Of a stretch of 33,249 nucleotides of DNA, positions 9,842 to 18,927 are shown piece after piece (the stretch's first letter is position 1; every line of letters starts with the position of its first letter). The stretch is from an uncultured Pelagibacteraceae bacterium (GTDB taxonomy: Bacteria; Pseudomonadota; Alphaproteobacteria; Pelagibacterales; Pelagibacteraceae), in assembly GCA_902573865.1 (NCBI GenBank), contig CACGLI010000009.1, positions 1 through 33,249 on the forward strand, given 5' to 3'. The notes beneath the pieces were generated by a model. It made no database searches, was not told the origin of the DNA, and saw nothing but the letters and a program-made list of their open reading frames with translations. The translations under genes were made by a program, and so were the position numbers.

Positions 9842-10343
9842 TTATTTTTTTATTTTTTTATTTTTATTCTTTTTAAATTCACAATCAAATTCGGAAGATA
9901 ATATAAGCATTTCTCCTCTAATAAATGTAGATGAGATCAAACCAAGTTATGAAGAAACCTCTCCACAATCAAATAATAGTGAAAATGTGACAAAACAGGA
10001 TTTTTTCGAAAAACCAAAGTCATACAAAAAAAATGAGGAATTTTCGGCTGTTAAAGTCATAGGCTTAGACAAAATAACAGCCAAGACTATTGAGCTAGTC
10101 ATTAAGATTGGAGATAAAAGAAGGTACGGAGCATTAGAAATAAAGCCTTTAAAATGTGGAAAAGTTATAAAGAAGAATTTTGAAAGCGAAGATGTTGCTT
10201 ACCTTCAAATAAAGGATACTAAGGAAAGTGAAAATGATAAGGTTTTTTTATTTAATGGCTGGGCGTTCTCCTCTAATGTAAACAATTCCTCTATTGACCA
10301 TGCAATTTATGATGTCTGGTTAGTAAGTTGTACAAAAGTTTAA
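9825..10343 (+). CDS. DUF2155-type exported protein
   Basis: Best start is ATG 9825 (MFGKSNYFFIFLFLFFL, signal-like) rather than 9774; overlaps the NDUFA12 gene by 17 nt. 'AVKVIGLDKITAKTIELVIKIGDKRRYGALEIKPLKCGK...AFLFNGWAFSS'-like pattern of DUF2155. Confidence 0.75.
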   Translation: MFGKSNYFFIFLFLFFLNSQSNSEDNISISPLINVDEIKPSYEETSPQSNNSENVTKQDFFEKPKSYKKNEEFSAVKVIGLDKITAKTIELVIKIGDKRRYGALEIKPLKCGKVIKKNFESEDVAYLQIKDTKESENDKVFLFNGWAFSSNVNNSSIDHAIYDVWLVSCTKV

Positions 10344-11677
10344 TAAAATTTTTCTTTCTCTAACCAATTAGTATCAAAATTTGAGTCAATAAACTTTTTA
10401 TGGTTAAGAATCTTTTTATGCAAGTCTATTGTGGTTGTTATTCCTTCAAGGACGAACTCATCTAATGATCTCAAAGTTCTTTGAATTGCTTCTGTCCTAT
10501 TTCTTCCTTTGCAAATTACTTTTGCTATTAAACTATCGTAATAAGGTGTAATTTTGCAGCCTTGAAAAATAGAACCATCAACTCTAGTTCTGAAACCGGA
10601 AGGTTGATGGCAAACCTTAATGACACCTGGGCTAGGTTGAAAATTTAAAGCTGGATTTTCAGCGTTTATTCTGCATTCAATTGAATGGCCTCTTGGCGTA
10701 ACATCTAATTGTTTTAAAGCAGTTTCACCAGAATATGCAACCCAAATTTGTTCTTTAACGATATCTATACCTGTTTGAACTTCAGTCACTGGATGTTCGA
10801 CTTGTACTCTTGTGTTCATTTCAAGAAAATAAAACTTACCCTCTTCATAAATGAATTCAACCGTTCCAGCACCTTCATAACCAATTTGCTCAACCATTTT
10901 AACAGTTTTTTCTAATAACTCTTTCCTCTGACTGTCATTTAAAACAGGACTTGGAGTTTCCTCTATTAATTTTTGATGTCTTCTTTGAACAGAACAATCG
11001 CGTTCACCAATATGCACGGTTCTATTATTACCTGACATTATTTGAACTTCAATATGTCTAGGTTTTTTAAAGTATTTTTCGATGTAAAGTTCATCTTTAC
11101 CAAAATATTTTTTTGCTTCATTTTTAGCAGCAAGATAGAGCTTTTCTAAATCTTTTTCCTGTTCAACAATTTTCATTCCCTTACCGCCTCCACCACCAGC
11201 CGCTTTGATTAAAACCGGATACCCAATTTCTTTACAAATCGACTTGGCTTCAGATATTGAGTTTACACTTCCCTCTGAACCTTCAATAACTGGTAAACCG
11301 TATTTTTTTGCTATTTTTTTTGCTTCAATTTTATCCCCCATTTTTTTTATTATTTCAGCGCTTGGCCCAATAAATTTAATACCGTGTTTATTTACTATTT
11401 CAGCGAATTTTGCATTTTCAGATAGAAAACCATAACCAGGGTGAATTGCTTCCGCCCCGGTCAGATCAACAGCAGACATAATAGAAGATATATTTAGATA
11501 ACTGTTTTGCGGTTGATGGGATCCTATACAAACGCTTTCATCAGCCAATCTTACGTGCATTGACTCACTATCGACATCAGAGTGAACAGCTACTGTTCCT
11601 ATACCCCATTCTTTACATGCTCTTATAACTCTAACAGCTATTTCTCCTCTGTTAGCAATGAGGACTTTCTTAAACAT
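10340..11677 (-). CDS. accC: Acetyl-CoA carboxylase, biotin carboxylase subunit
   Basis: 445 aa; 'FKKVLIANRGEIAVRVIRACKE', 'KAAGGGGGKGMKIV', 'FYFLEMNTRVQVEHPVTE'. Confidence 0.97.
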   Translation of the reverse strand: MFKKVLIANRGEIAVRVIRACKEWGIGTVAVHSDVDSESMHVRLADESVCIGSHQPQNSYLNISSIMSAVDLTGAEAIHPGYGFLSENAKFAEIVNKHGIKFIGPSAEIIKKMGDKIEAKKIAKKYGLPVIEGSEGSVNSISEAKSICKEIGYPVLIKAAGGGGGKGMKIVEQEKDLEKLYLAAKNEAKKYFGKDELYIEKYFKKPRHIEVQIMSGNNRTVHIGERDCSVQRRHQKLIEETPSPVLNDSQRKELLEKTVKMVEQIGYEGAGTVEFIYEEGKFYFLEMNTRVQVEHPVTEVQTGIDIVKEQIWVAYSGETALKQLDVTPRGHSIECRINAENPALNFQPSPGVIKVCHQPSGFRTRVDGSIFQGCKITPYYDSLIAKVICKGRNRTEAIQRTLRSLDEFVLEGITTTIDLHKKILNHKKFIDSNFDTNWLEKEKFY

Positions 11678-12106
11678 TTACTCTATTATAATTAATGTTT
11701 GACCAAACTCTACTGGTTGGCCGTCGTTTACCATTATTTTTTTTACAGTACCATCAGCAGAGGAGGGGATGTGATTCATAGTTTTCATAGCCTCAACGAT
11801 CATTATTGTTTGACCTTTTTTTACTTTATCTCCAATTTTTACGAAAGGCTTTGCACCTGGTTCAGGGGCGAGATAAGCTGTACCAATAATCGGGGACTTC
11901 ACCCTTGTTCCGTCATTTTCAGCTGAACTGCTCAGAACCGCTTTATTTGACGGGACTAAGTTATCAGAAACATTCTGACTAATTACACCTTTATGAGATT
12001 TTGATACTTTAATTTTCTTTGAACCTTCCATATATTCAAGTTCAGTTAAATTAAATTCGTTTAAATAATCTACCAATTCTTTTATTAAGTTTTTATCGAT
12101 TTTCAT
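11678..12106 (-). CDS. accB: Acetyl-CoA carboxylase, biotin carboxyl carrier protein
   Basis: 142 aa with C-terminal biotinyl domain 'MIVEAMKTMNHIPSSADGTVKKIMVNDGQPVEFGQTLIIIE'. Confidence 0.95.
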   Translation of the reverse strand: MKIDKNLIKELVDYLNEFNLTELEYMEGSKKIKVSKSHKGVISQNVSDNLVPSNKAVLSSSAENDGTRVKSPIIGTAYLAPEPGAKPFVKIGDKVKKGQTIMIVEAMKTMNHIPSSADGTVKKIMVNDGQPVEFGQTLIIIE

Positions 12107-12542
12107 TTTTAATCAAATTATTTATTGCGTTAAGAGACATAATATAACCTTCTGATCCAAATCCACAAATCACTCCAGTAGCCACATTGCTGATCAAAGA
12201 TTTGTGTCTAAATTCTTCTCTATTATAAATATTTGTTATATGCAATTCAATAATTGGTATTTTTAATATTTTTAATGAGTCATGAATGGCTACAGAGGTG
12301 TGTGTATAACCACCAGCATTTATGATTAGGCCACTAAAATTAGATCTGGCTCCTTGTATTTTTTCAACTATTTCACCCTCGATATTTGACTGATAAAAAG
12401 TAAGATTTAATTCGTTTTTTTTACAAAAACTCGTGCAATTATTTTCAATTTCTTCAAGGGACATTGTGCCATATTTATTCTTTTCTCTCTCTCCTAAAAG
12501 ATTTAAATTTGGTCCATTAATTATTATGATATTATTTTTCAT
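12093..12542 (-). CDS. aroQ: 3-dehydroquinate dehydratase, type II
   Basis: Start probably at 12542 (MKNNIIIINGPNLNLLGERE), not 12581; 'GLIINAGGYTHTSVAIHDSL', 'IELHITNIYNREEFRHKS'. Confidence 0.95.
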   Translation of the reverse strand: MKNNIIIINGPNLNLLGEREKNKYGTMSLEEIENNCTSFCKKNELNLTFYQSNIEGEIVEKIQGARSNFSGLIINAGGYTHTSVAIHDSLKILKIPIIELHITNIYNREEFRHKSLISNVATGVICGFGSEGYIMSLNAINNLIKNENR

Positions 12543-12574
12543 AATGTTAAATAATAAATCAAAATAACTGAAAT

Positions 12575-12775
12575 ATGGCAAAAATACAATTAAATGGTAA
12601 AAAAGTCAGCCTTAAAAATAGAACATCTATTAAACAATTGCTTTTAAACTACAAACTATTAAATAAAAGAGTTGCTATTGAATTAAATGGAAAAATTATA
12701 CCATCAACAAAATATAATATTTATTTAAAGGATAAGGATATAATGGAAATTGTGCATTTCATTGGTGGAGGGTAA
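12575..12775 (+). CDS. thiS: Sulfur carrier protein ThiS
   Basis: 66 aa ubiquitin-like protein ending in Gly-Gly (VHFIGGG), adjacent to thiG. Confidence 0.9.
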   Translation: MAKIQLNGKKVSLKNRTSIKQLLLNYKLLNKRVAIELNGKIIPSTKYNIYLKDKDIMEIVHFIGGG

Positions 12776-12776
12776 T

Positions 12777-13553
12777 ATGAAATCAGATTTATTAAAAATT
12801 GGAGGAAAAACATTTAAATCTCGATTGATAGTAGGCACGGGTAAATACAAAAGTTTTAAAGAGACAAAAGATGCTGTCTTAGCATCGAAAGCAGAAATAG
12901 TAACCGTCGCTGTGAGAAGAGTAAATATTTTGGATAAAAAAAAACCTTTGTTAACTGATTATTTAGATCCAAAAAAAATTTTATATTTGCCTAACACTGC
13001 TGGCTGTTTCAATTCAAAAGACGCTTTAAGAATTTTAAGACTGGCAAGAGAAATGGGTGGTTGGAAATTAGTAAAGTTAGAAGTTTTAGGTGATAAAAAA
13101 ACTCTTTATCCTAACATGTTAGAAACAATTAATTCTACAAAGACATTGGTCAAAGAGGGTTTTAAAGTGATGGTTTATTGCAATGATGATCCGCTACAAG
13201 CTAAAATTTTAGAGGATTACGGAGCATCTGCTATTATGCCTTTAGCTTCACCTATAGGATCTGGTTTAGGTATACAAAATAAATACAATATCATGCTAAT
13301 TAAAAAACAGTCGAAAGTACCGGTAATCGTAGATGCTGGAATTGGAACAGCATCTGACGCTACAATCGCAATGGAACTAGGATGTGATGGAGTATTAATA
13401 AATTCAGCAATAGCTAAATCAAAAAAACCAATTATTATGGCTAAAGCTTTTAAAGATGCGGTAATATCAGGAAGGAACTCTTACTTAGCGGGAAGAATGA
13501 AAAAAAATTTTTACGCTCTACCAAGCTCTCCAACAGAGGGTGTTATTAACTAG
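12777..13553 (+). CDS. thiG: Thiazole synthase ThiG
   Basis: Start probably at 12777 ([25 protein letters not shown]); '[20 protein letters not shown]', '[33 protein letters not shown]'. Confidence 0.95.
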   Translation: MKSDLLKIGGKTFKSRLIVGTGKYKSFKETKDAVLASKAEIVTVAVRRVNILDKKKPLLTDYLDPKKILYLPNTAGCFNSKDALRILRLAREMGGWKLVKLEVLGDKKTLYPNMLETINSTKTLVKEGFKVMVYCNDDPLQAKILEDYGASAIMPLASPIGSGLGIQNKYNIMLIKKQSKVPVIVDAGIGTASDATIAMELGCDGVLINSAIAKSKKPIIMAKAFKDAVISGRNSYLAGRMKKNFYALPSSPTEGVIN

Positions 13554-15336
13554 CCTTTTTTCTTGTCCAAAGAGTTCTAAGAGTTTTAGATTTTTTTTTA
13601 ACTTTTTTTTCTTTTATCTTTTTATTCTCTTCTTTTTTAACTAATTTAGTCTTATTTTGAGTGACAGGTTTTTTGTCATTGTATCCTTTTCTCAAATACT
13701 CAAATTTTTTAATTGTTTTCTTCGATTTATTTAATAATTCAATTTGATACTCTGGAATGAGTAAATTTGTACTTGATAAAAAATTAATTTTAATTAAATG
13801 TTTTTTTTGTAGATAATTTATTTCTTTTGAAAAATTAGTTACTATGTGATTTTTTACTTTATCAGGTAAATATGAGTTTACAGTCTTAGTTTTATTCTCT
13901 AAAGCATATAATTGTATTTTTTTTATAATTTTTTGTGAAAAAGACTCAATGGAAAGGTTTGTCTCCCATTTGATTGATCCCTCTCTAAGTCTTTGCCTTG
14001 TCATTTCTAAAAGACCGAAATTACTTATTCTTCCTAATTGGATTCTTGCTCTATCTTTTCTTACACATTCTCTCATTTTCTTTTCAACAAGTCTTTTGTT
14101 GTAAAAATTTTGCATATCTATAAAATCAATTACGATTAAACCTGAAAGGTCTCTTAATTTAAATTGTCTACAAATTTCTTCTGCAGCTTCTAAATTTGTA
14201 TTTAATGCAGTTTTTTCTATATTCATTTGTTTAGTTGATTGCCCAGAGTTTATATCTATTGCTACAAGAGCTTCAGTTGGATTTATAACAATGTAACCAC
14301 CTGATTTTAATTTTACGGTTGGTTCAAATATATTATTTAACTGTTTTTCTATGTTAGCATGGTGAAACAATGGTATTTTGCTCCTATATTTTTTTACATA
14401 TTTTACATTTTTCGGCATTAATTCTTTCATGAATATTTTGGTTTTTTGATATCCATCATTTCCATCTACAAATATATTTTTTGTTTCATTGTCATAAATA
14501 TCCCTTACCGCTCTTTTTATAATATCTCCCTCCTCATAGATTAAAGAAGGTGCATTTGAATTTAATGCTTTCTCTTTTATTTCTTCCCAAGTTTTTAGAG
14601 TGTTATGAAAATCTTTCTCGATATCATTTTTAGACTTATTTGATCCTGCGGTCCTAACTATGACACCAAGACTTTTTGGTATTTCAATTTCATTCAAGAT
14701 AGATCTAATTTTTTGTCTATCAGAAGAATTATAAATTTTCCTAGAAATTCCACCGCCTTTAGGAGTATTTGGCATTAACACTGTATACTTTCCGGCTAAT
14801 GAGATAAATGTCGTTAAAGCAGCACCCTTTTGACCTCTTTCTTCTTTTAAGACTTGTATTAGAATTACTTGTCCAGGCTTAATAACCTCCTGAATTCTAT
14901 ACCTTTTTAAACCATAGGTGCTTTTTAATTTTTCTCTAATATTGTTTTTGTTTTCATCAGAATGTTGTCCGTTTATCTTTGGTTCTGTTATTTCTTCTTG
15001 CTCGCTTTTTGACTGATCATTTAAACTTTTATTCTTTAAATCTTCACGAATTTTTTCTTCTACATTTTTAATATTTTCTTTATCAGCTTGAGGAAGTTGA
15101 TAGTAGTCTGATTGAATATCATTGAAAGCAAGAAAACCATGTTTGACTCTTCCAAAGTCGATAAATGCTGCTTGAAGTGAAGGCTCAACCCTACTGACAG
15201 TTCCAAGATAAATATTATTTTTAAAGTTTATTTTATTCTTATCTTCAAATTCGTATTCGTCAATAGAGTTATCTGATTTAAGAACGATTCTTGTTTCTTC
15301 AGGATGCGATGCATCAATGTATAAATTTTTTTCCAT
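13546..15336 (-). CDS. rne: Ribonuclease E/G family protein (short RNase E)
   Basis: Start probably at 15336 ([19 protein letters not shown]). S1 domain, then '[23 protein letters not shown]' and '[12 protein letters not shown]' catalytic motifs. Confidence 0.93.
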   Translation of the reverse strand: MEKNLYIDASHPEETRIVLKSDNSIDEYEFEDKNKINFKNNIYLGTVSRVEPSLQAAFIDFGRVKHGFLAFNDIQSDYYQLPQADKENIKNVEEKIREDLKNKSLNDQSKSEQEEITEPKINGQHSDENKNNIREKLKSTYGLKRYRIQEVIKPGQVILIQVLKEERGQKGAALTTFISLAGKYTVLMPNTPKGGGISRKIYNSSDRQKIRSILNEIEIPKSLGVIVRTAGSNKSKNDIEKDFHNTLKTWEEIKEKALNSNAPSLIYEEGDIIKRAVRDIYDNETKNIFVDGNDGYQKTKIFMKELMPKNVKYVKKYRSKIPLFHHANIEKQLNNIFEPTVKLKSGGYIVINPTEALVAIDINSGQSTKQMNIEKTALNTNLEAAEEICRQFKLRDLSGLIVIDFIDMQNFYNKRLVEKKMRECVRKDRARIQLGRISNFGLLEMTRQRLREGSIKWETNLSIESFSQKIIKKIQLYALENKTKTVNSYLPDKVKNHIVTNFSKEINYLQKKHLIKINFLSSTNLLIPEYQIELLNKSKKTIKKFEYLRKGYNDKKPVTQNKTKLVKKEENKKIKEKKVKKKSKTLRTLWTRKKAS

Positions 15337-15486
15337 TTTATTAAAATTCCTTTTTTTAAGATAAGCGATTTTTTGAATGTAAATTTCATATATATTATTA
15401 TACAATTTTATTTTTATAATTGAACCAAATTATATTTATAAAATGCCATAAGAAAGCCTAATTTAGGGCTATAAACTGAAAAAAAT

Positions 15487-17832
15487 ATGAATACATTTAA
15501 TTTTTTAACGAAATGTTTAATTGGAATTATCTTTTTAATTATCTTTCTACTATTTTCAACATTATGGTATTTTTCAGCTGGACTACCAAACTATAAAAAA
15601 TTGTCGGATTATAGCCCACCAATATCAAGTAGAGTTTACTCTGATAACGGTAAATTAATTGCAGAGTATGCAATAGAAAAAAGATTATTTATTCCATTTG
15701 ACTCTATACCAGATACAGTAATTAATTCATTTTTATCTGCAGAGGATAAAAATTTTTTTAACCACCCCGGAGTTGATGCTAAAGGTATCCTTAGAGCTAC
15801 AATTAATAATGTGCAAAATATTCTGCAAAATAAAAGATTAGAAGGAGCATCAACAATTACTCAGCAAGTTGCAAAAAATTTCCTTTTAACAAATGAAGTC
15901 TCTCTTAAGAGAAAAATAAAAGAAGCTATTCTTGCAATAAGAATTGAAAAAGCTTATTCCAAAGAGAGAATTTTAGAGCTTTATTTAAATCAAATTTATC
16001 TTGGAGAGGGTACTTACGGAATTGCAGCAGCGAGTCTTGAATATTTTGATAAATCTGTAAAAGATTTGAATTATGAAGAGAGCGCATTGCTTGCAGCTCT
16101 GCCTAAAGCCCCAAGTCGTTATAATCCATACAAATATTACGATACTGCTATTTTTAGACGAAATTTAGTTTTAAAAAATTTGTTAAATAATAAGTTTATT
16201 GACAGAAAGGAATTTGAAACTTTAAAAGAAAAAAAAATCAATTTAAAAAAAAAAAAAATTGAAATTATTAATGAGGCAAATTCTTATACTGAGGAAGTAA
16301 GAAGAGCTATTAAAGATAAATATGGTTTTGAAAAATTGTATACCCAAGGTTTAAGTATTAGATCTCCATTAAATATTAATTTTCAAATTAATGCTATAAA
16401 AGCTTTACGCAATGGAATTGAGAAGTATGATAGGAGAAATGGCTGGAGAGGTGAAATCACAAATAAATTTAAAGATAAAGATTGGGAAGAGAAAATCGGG
16501 AAAATTAAATTGGACCCAACTTTAGAGTGGGAAATTGCAGAAATTTTAAATATTAGTCAAAATAAATTGGATATAAAGTTAAAAAATAACGATAGATCTG
16601 TTGTTAGTTACAACTACTTAAAATGGGCAGTAAAAAAAAATATTTTTTCTACTTTTGAAGTTGGAGATTTTATTTTTGTTAAGAAAATTAATAATAATTG
16701 GACTTTAAAACAATATCCAAAAATCAATGGTGGAATAGTTGCATTAGACCCTTACAATGGAGATGTTAAAGCACTCGTTGGTGGATTTAGTTTTAGATCA
16801 AGTGAGTTTAATAGAGTTACTCAAGCTAAAAGACAACCAGGTTCGGCATTTAAACCATTTGTCTATGCTGCAGCTCTAGAGAATGGCTTTGCACCTAATT
16901 CAATTGTTTTAGATGCTCCATATATTGCGCAACAGGGTGTAGGTCTTAAAGACTGGAAACCTGAAAATTATGGTAAAAAATTTTATGGACCCTCAACATT
17001 AAGAAAAGGAATTGAATATTCAAGAAACTTAATGACCGTAAGAGTAGCAGAGCAGTTAGGCTTAAAAAAGATTTTAAATTTATCTAAAAAATTAGAAATT
17101 TACGAGGAAATACCTGAGCTATTATCAGTATCACTAGGATCAGCAGAAACCACTTTATTAAACTTAACAGCTGCGTATGCATCATTTGTGAATGGAGGAA
17201 AAAAAATCAAGCCAAACTTATTTAATAAAATACAAGATAGAAGAGGTAAGACAATTTTTATTTCAAATAAAACTGAATGTATTGGCTGTAAAGATTTATT
17301 GATTGAAACAAATGATTTTCCCGAATTAATTATCAAACAAGAGAGGGTATTTAGTGAGGAAACTGCTTATCAAATCACATCTATACTTCAAGGGGCTGTT
17401 TTAAGAGGTACAGGTAAAAAATTAAGAAGTTTAAATGTGCCTCTAGCAGGAAAGACAGGGACAACAAATAACAACTTTGATGCTTGGTTCATAGGGTTTA
17501 GCTCAAATCTGGTAGTAGGTGTTTATATTGGATTTGATCAACCAAAAACTCTGGGAAAAACCGAAACGGGTTCTAAGGCAGCGCTTCCAGTCTTTAAAGA
17601 ATTTATGCAAACAACTTTAGATAGCAAAGATTTTAAAGAGTTTAATATTCCCAATAATATTTATTTTGCTTCTATAGATTATAATACGGGTAAAAAATCA
17701 GATTTAAAATCTAATAATAAAAATATAATTTTGGAGTCCTTTAAGAACAATGATATTAACAAATTAAGCAATTATAAATTAAATAATATCAATAATTATG
17801 ATACATTAGTTAAATTTAGACAGTTTTACTAA
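15487..17832 (+). CDS. mrcA: Penicillin-binding protein 1A (bifunctional transglycosylase/transpeptidase)
   Basis: 781 aa; GT51 motifs 'AEDKNFFNHPGVDAKGILRA', 'GASTITQQVAKNFLL'; transpeptidase 'PGSAFKPFVY', 'AGKTGTTNNNFDAWFIGF'. Confidence 0.96.
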   Translation: MNTFNFLTKCLIGIIFLIIFLLFSTLWYFSAGLPNYKKLSDYSPPISSRVYSDNGKLIAEYAIEKRLFIPFDSIPDTVINSFLSAEDKNFFNHPGVDAKGILRATINNVQNILQNKRLEGASTITQQVAKNFLLTNEVSLKRKIKEAILAIRIEKAYSKERILELYLNQIYLGEGTYGIAAASLEYFDKSVKDLNYEESALLAALPKAPSRYNPYKYYDTAIFRRNLVLKNLLNNKFIDRKEFETLKEKKINLKKKKIEIINEANSYTEEVRRAIKDKYGFEKLYTQGLSIRSPLNINFQINAIKALRNGIEKYDRRNGWRGEITNKFKDKDWEEKIGKIKLDPTLEWEIAEILNISQNKLDIKLKNNDRSVVSYNYLKWAVKKNIFSTFEVGDFIFVKKINNNWTLKQYPKINGGIVALDPYNGDVKALVGGFSFRSSEFNRVTQAKRQPGSAFKPFVYAAALENGFAPNSIVLDAPYIAQQGVGLKDWKPENYGKKFYGPSTLRKGIEYSRNLMTVRVAEQLGLKKILNLSKKLEIYEEIPELLSVSLGSAETTLLNLTAAYASFVNGGKKIKPNLFNKIQDRRGKTIFISNKTECIGCKDLLIETNDFPELIIKQERVFSEETAYQITSILQGAVLRGTGKKLRSLNVPLAGKTGTTNNNFDAWFIGFSSNLVVGVYIGFDQPKTLGKTETGSKAALPVFKEFMQTTLDSKDFKEFNIPNNIYFASIDYNTGKKSDLKSNNKNIILESFKNNDINKLSNYKLNNINNYDTLVKFRQFY

Positions 17833-18927
17833 TGATAAAATTTGAAGAAAAAATAGAGCTTATAGAAAAGATACTAAAAAATATAAGGGGGTATCTTTGA
17901 AAAAAAAGACTTAAAAAATAAATTAAAAGAATTAGATAGTATTTCTAAAAATGAAAATTTTTGGAAGGATCAAAATAAAGCTAAAAATTTAATTAAAAAG
18001 AAAAATTTTTACTTTGAAATAGTTCAATCTTTTGAAAAATCACGAAATGAAGTTCAAAATTTAAAAGATCTTTACAACTTGAGTTTAAGCGAAGATGATC
18101 TTGAGGTTCAAAATGATTGTAAAAAAAAAATTATTGAACTTTCAAAAACTTTAAAAAAAATCGAGATAAATTGCTTTTTGTCAGGTGAAAGTGACAGTCT
18201 GGATATTTACCTAGAAATACATGCAGGAGCTGGTGGTACAGAGAGCCAAGATTGGGCTGACATGCTTAGAAGAATGTATTTAAAGTGGTTTGATAAAAAA
18301 GGTCATCGTTATGAAATGATCAGTGAACATAAGGGAGAAGAAGCTGGTATTAAATCATGTACTTTAAAAGTAAGTGGTGAATATCTCTATGGATTATTGA
18401 AAAATGAGTCAGGGGTTCATAGACTTGTTAGAATTTCTCCTTTTGATAGTGGAGCAAGAAGACATACAAGTTTTGCAAGCGTGTGGGTTTACCCTGTTGT
18501 AGATGACAATATCAAAATTGATCTTGATGAAAAGGATTTAAGAGTTGACACTTACCGTTCAAGTGGTGCGGGTGGACAACATGTAAATACAACCGATAGC
18601 GCTGTTAGAATAACTCATATTCCAACAAAGATTGTTGTTCAATGTCAAAATGAGAGGTCTCAACATAAAAATAAAGAAACATGCATGAAGATGCTTAAGG
18701 CAAGACTTTATGAATTTGAAATGCAAAAAAGAGAGAAAGAAAATCAAAAAAATGTTAGTGCTAAAACTGACATAGGCTGGGGTCATCAAATTAGATCTTA
18801 TGTTTTACAACCTTATCAAATGGTTAAAGATTTAAGAAATAAGATAGAAAATTCTAACCCAACATCAGTATTAGACGGTGATATAGACGAATTTATTGAA
18901 GCAGGAATTTTAAATCAACAATTATGA
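17832..18927 (+). CDS. prfB: Peptide chain release factor 2, expressed by +1 programmed ribosomal frameshift at 17895-17900
   Basis: Frame 1: ATG 17832 MIKFEEKIELIEKILKNIRGYL then in-frame TGA (17898-17900). Slip site ...ATA AGG GGG TAT CTT TGA; continuing at GAA 17899 gives EKKDLKNKLKELDSISKNENFW... in frame with ORF 18079-18927. Contains GGQ ('SSGAGGQHVNTTDSAVRITH') and SPF ('RISPFDSGARRHTSFASV'). Confidence 0.95.
17886..17900 (+). promoter_or_regulatory. prfB: RF2 +1 programmed frameshift signal (internal SD-like AGGGGG, slippery CTT, in-frame TGA)
   Basis: Direct reading: AGG GGG TAT CTT TGA, which matches the well-known E. coli prfB recoding element up to the stop codon. Confidence 0.95.

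Noticed and set aside
14900-15120. Acidic/charged insertion within the RNase E S1 region as a novel domain
   Set aside because: Alphaproteobacterial RNase E proteins are known to carry a variable charged insertion at this position, so it is not unusual by itself.
15440-15486. AGCCTAATTTAGGGCT hairpin upstream of mrcA as a riboswitch or terminator
   Set aside because: Short stem requiring a bulge, no U-tract, and no match to any riboswitch class I know; not distinguishable from chance in AT-rich intergenic sequence.
18079-18927. RF2 starting at Met 18079 as a truncated gene or pseudogene
   Set aside because: The upstream frames join through a canonical programmed +1 frameshift, giving a normal-length RF2.
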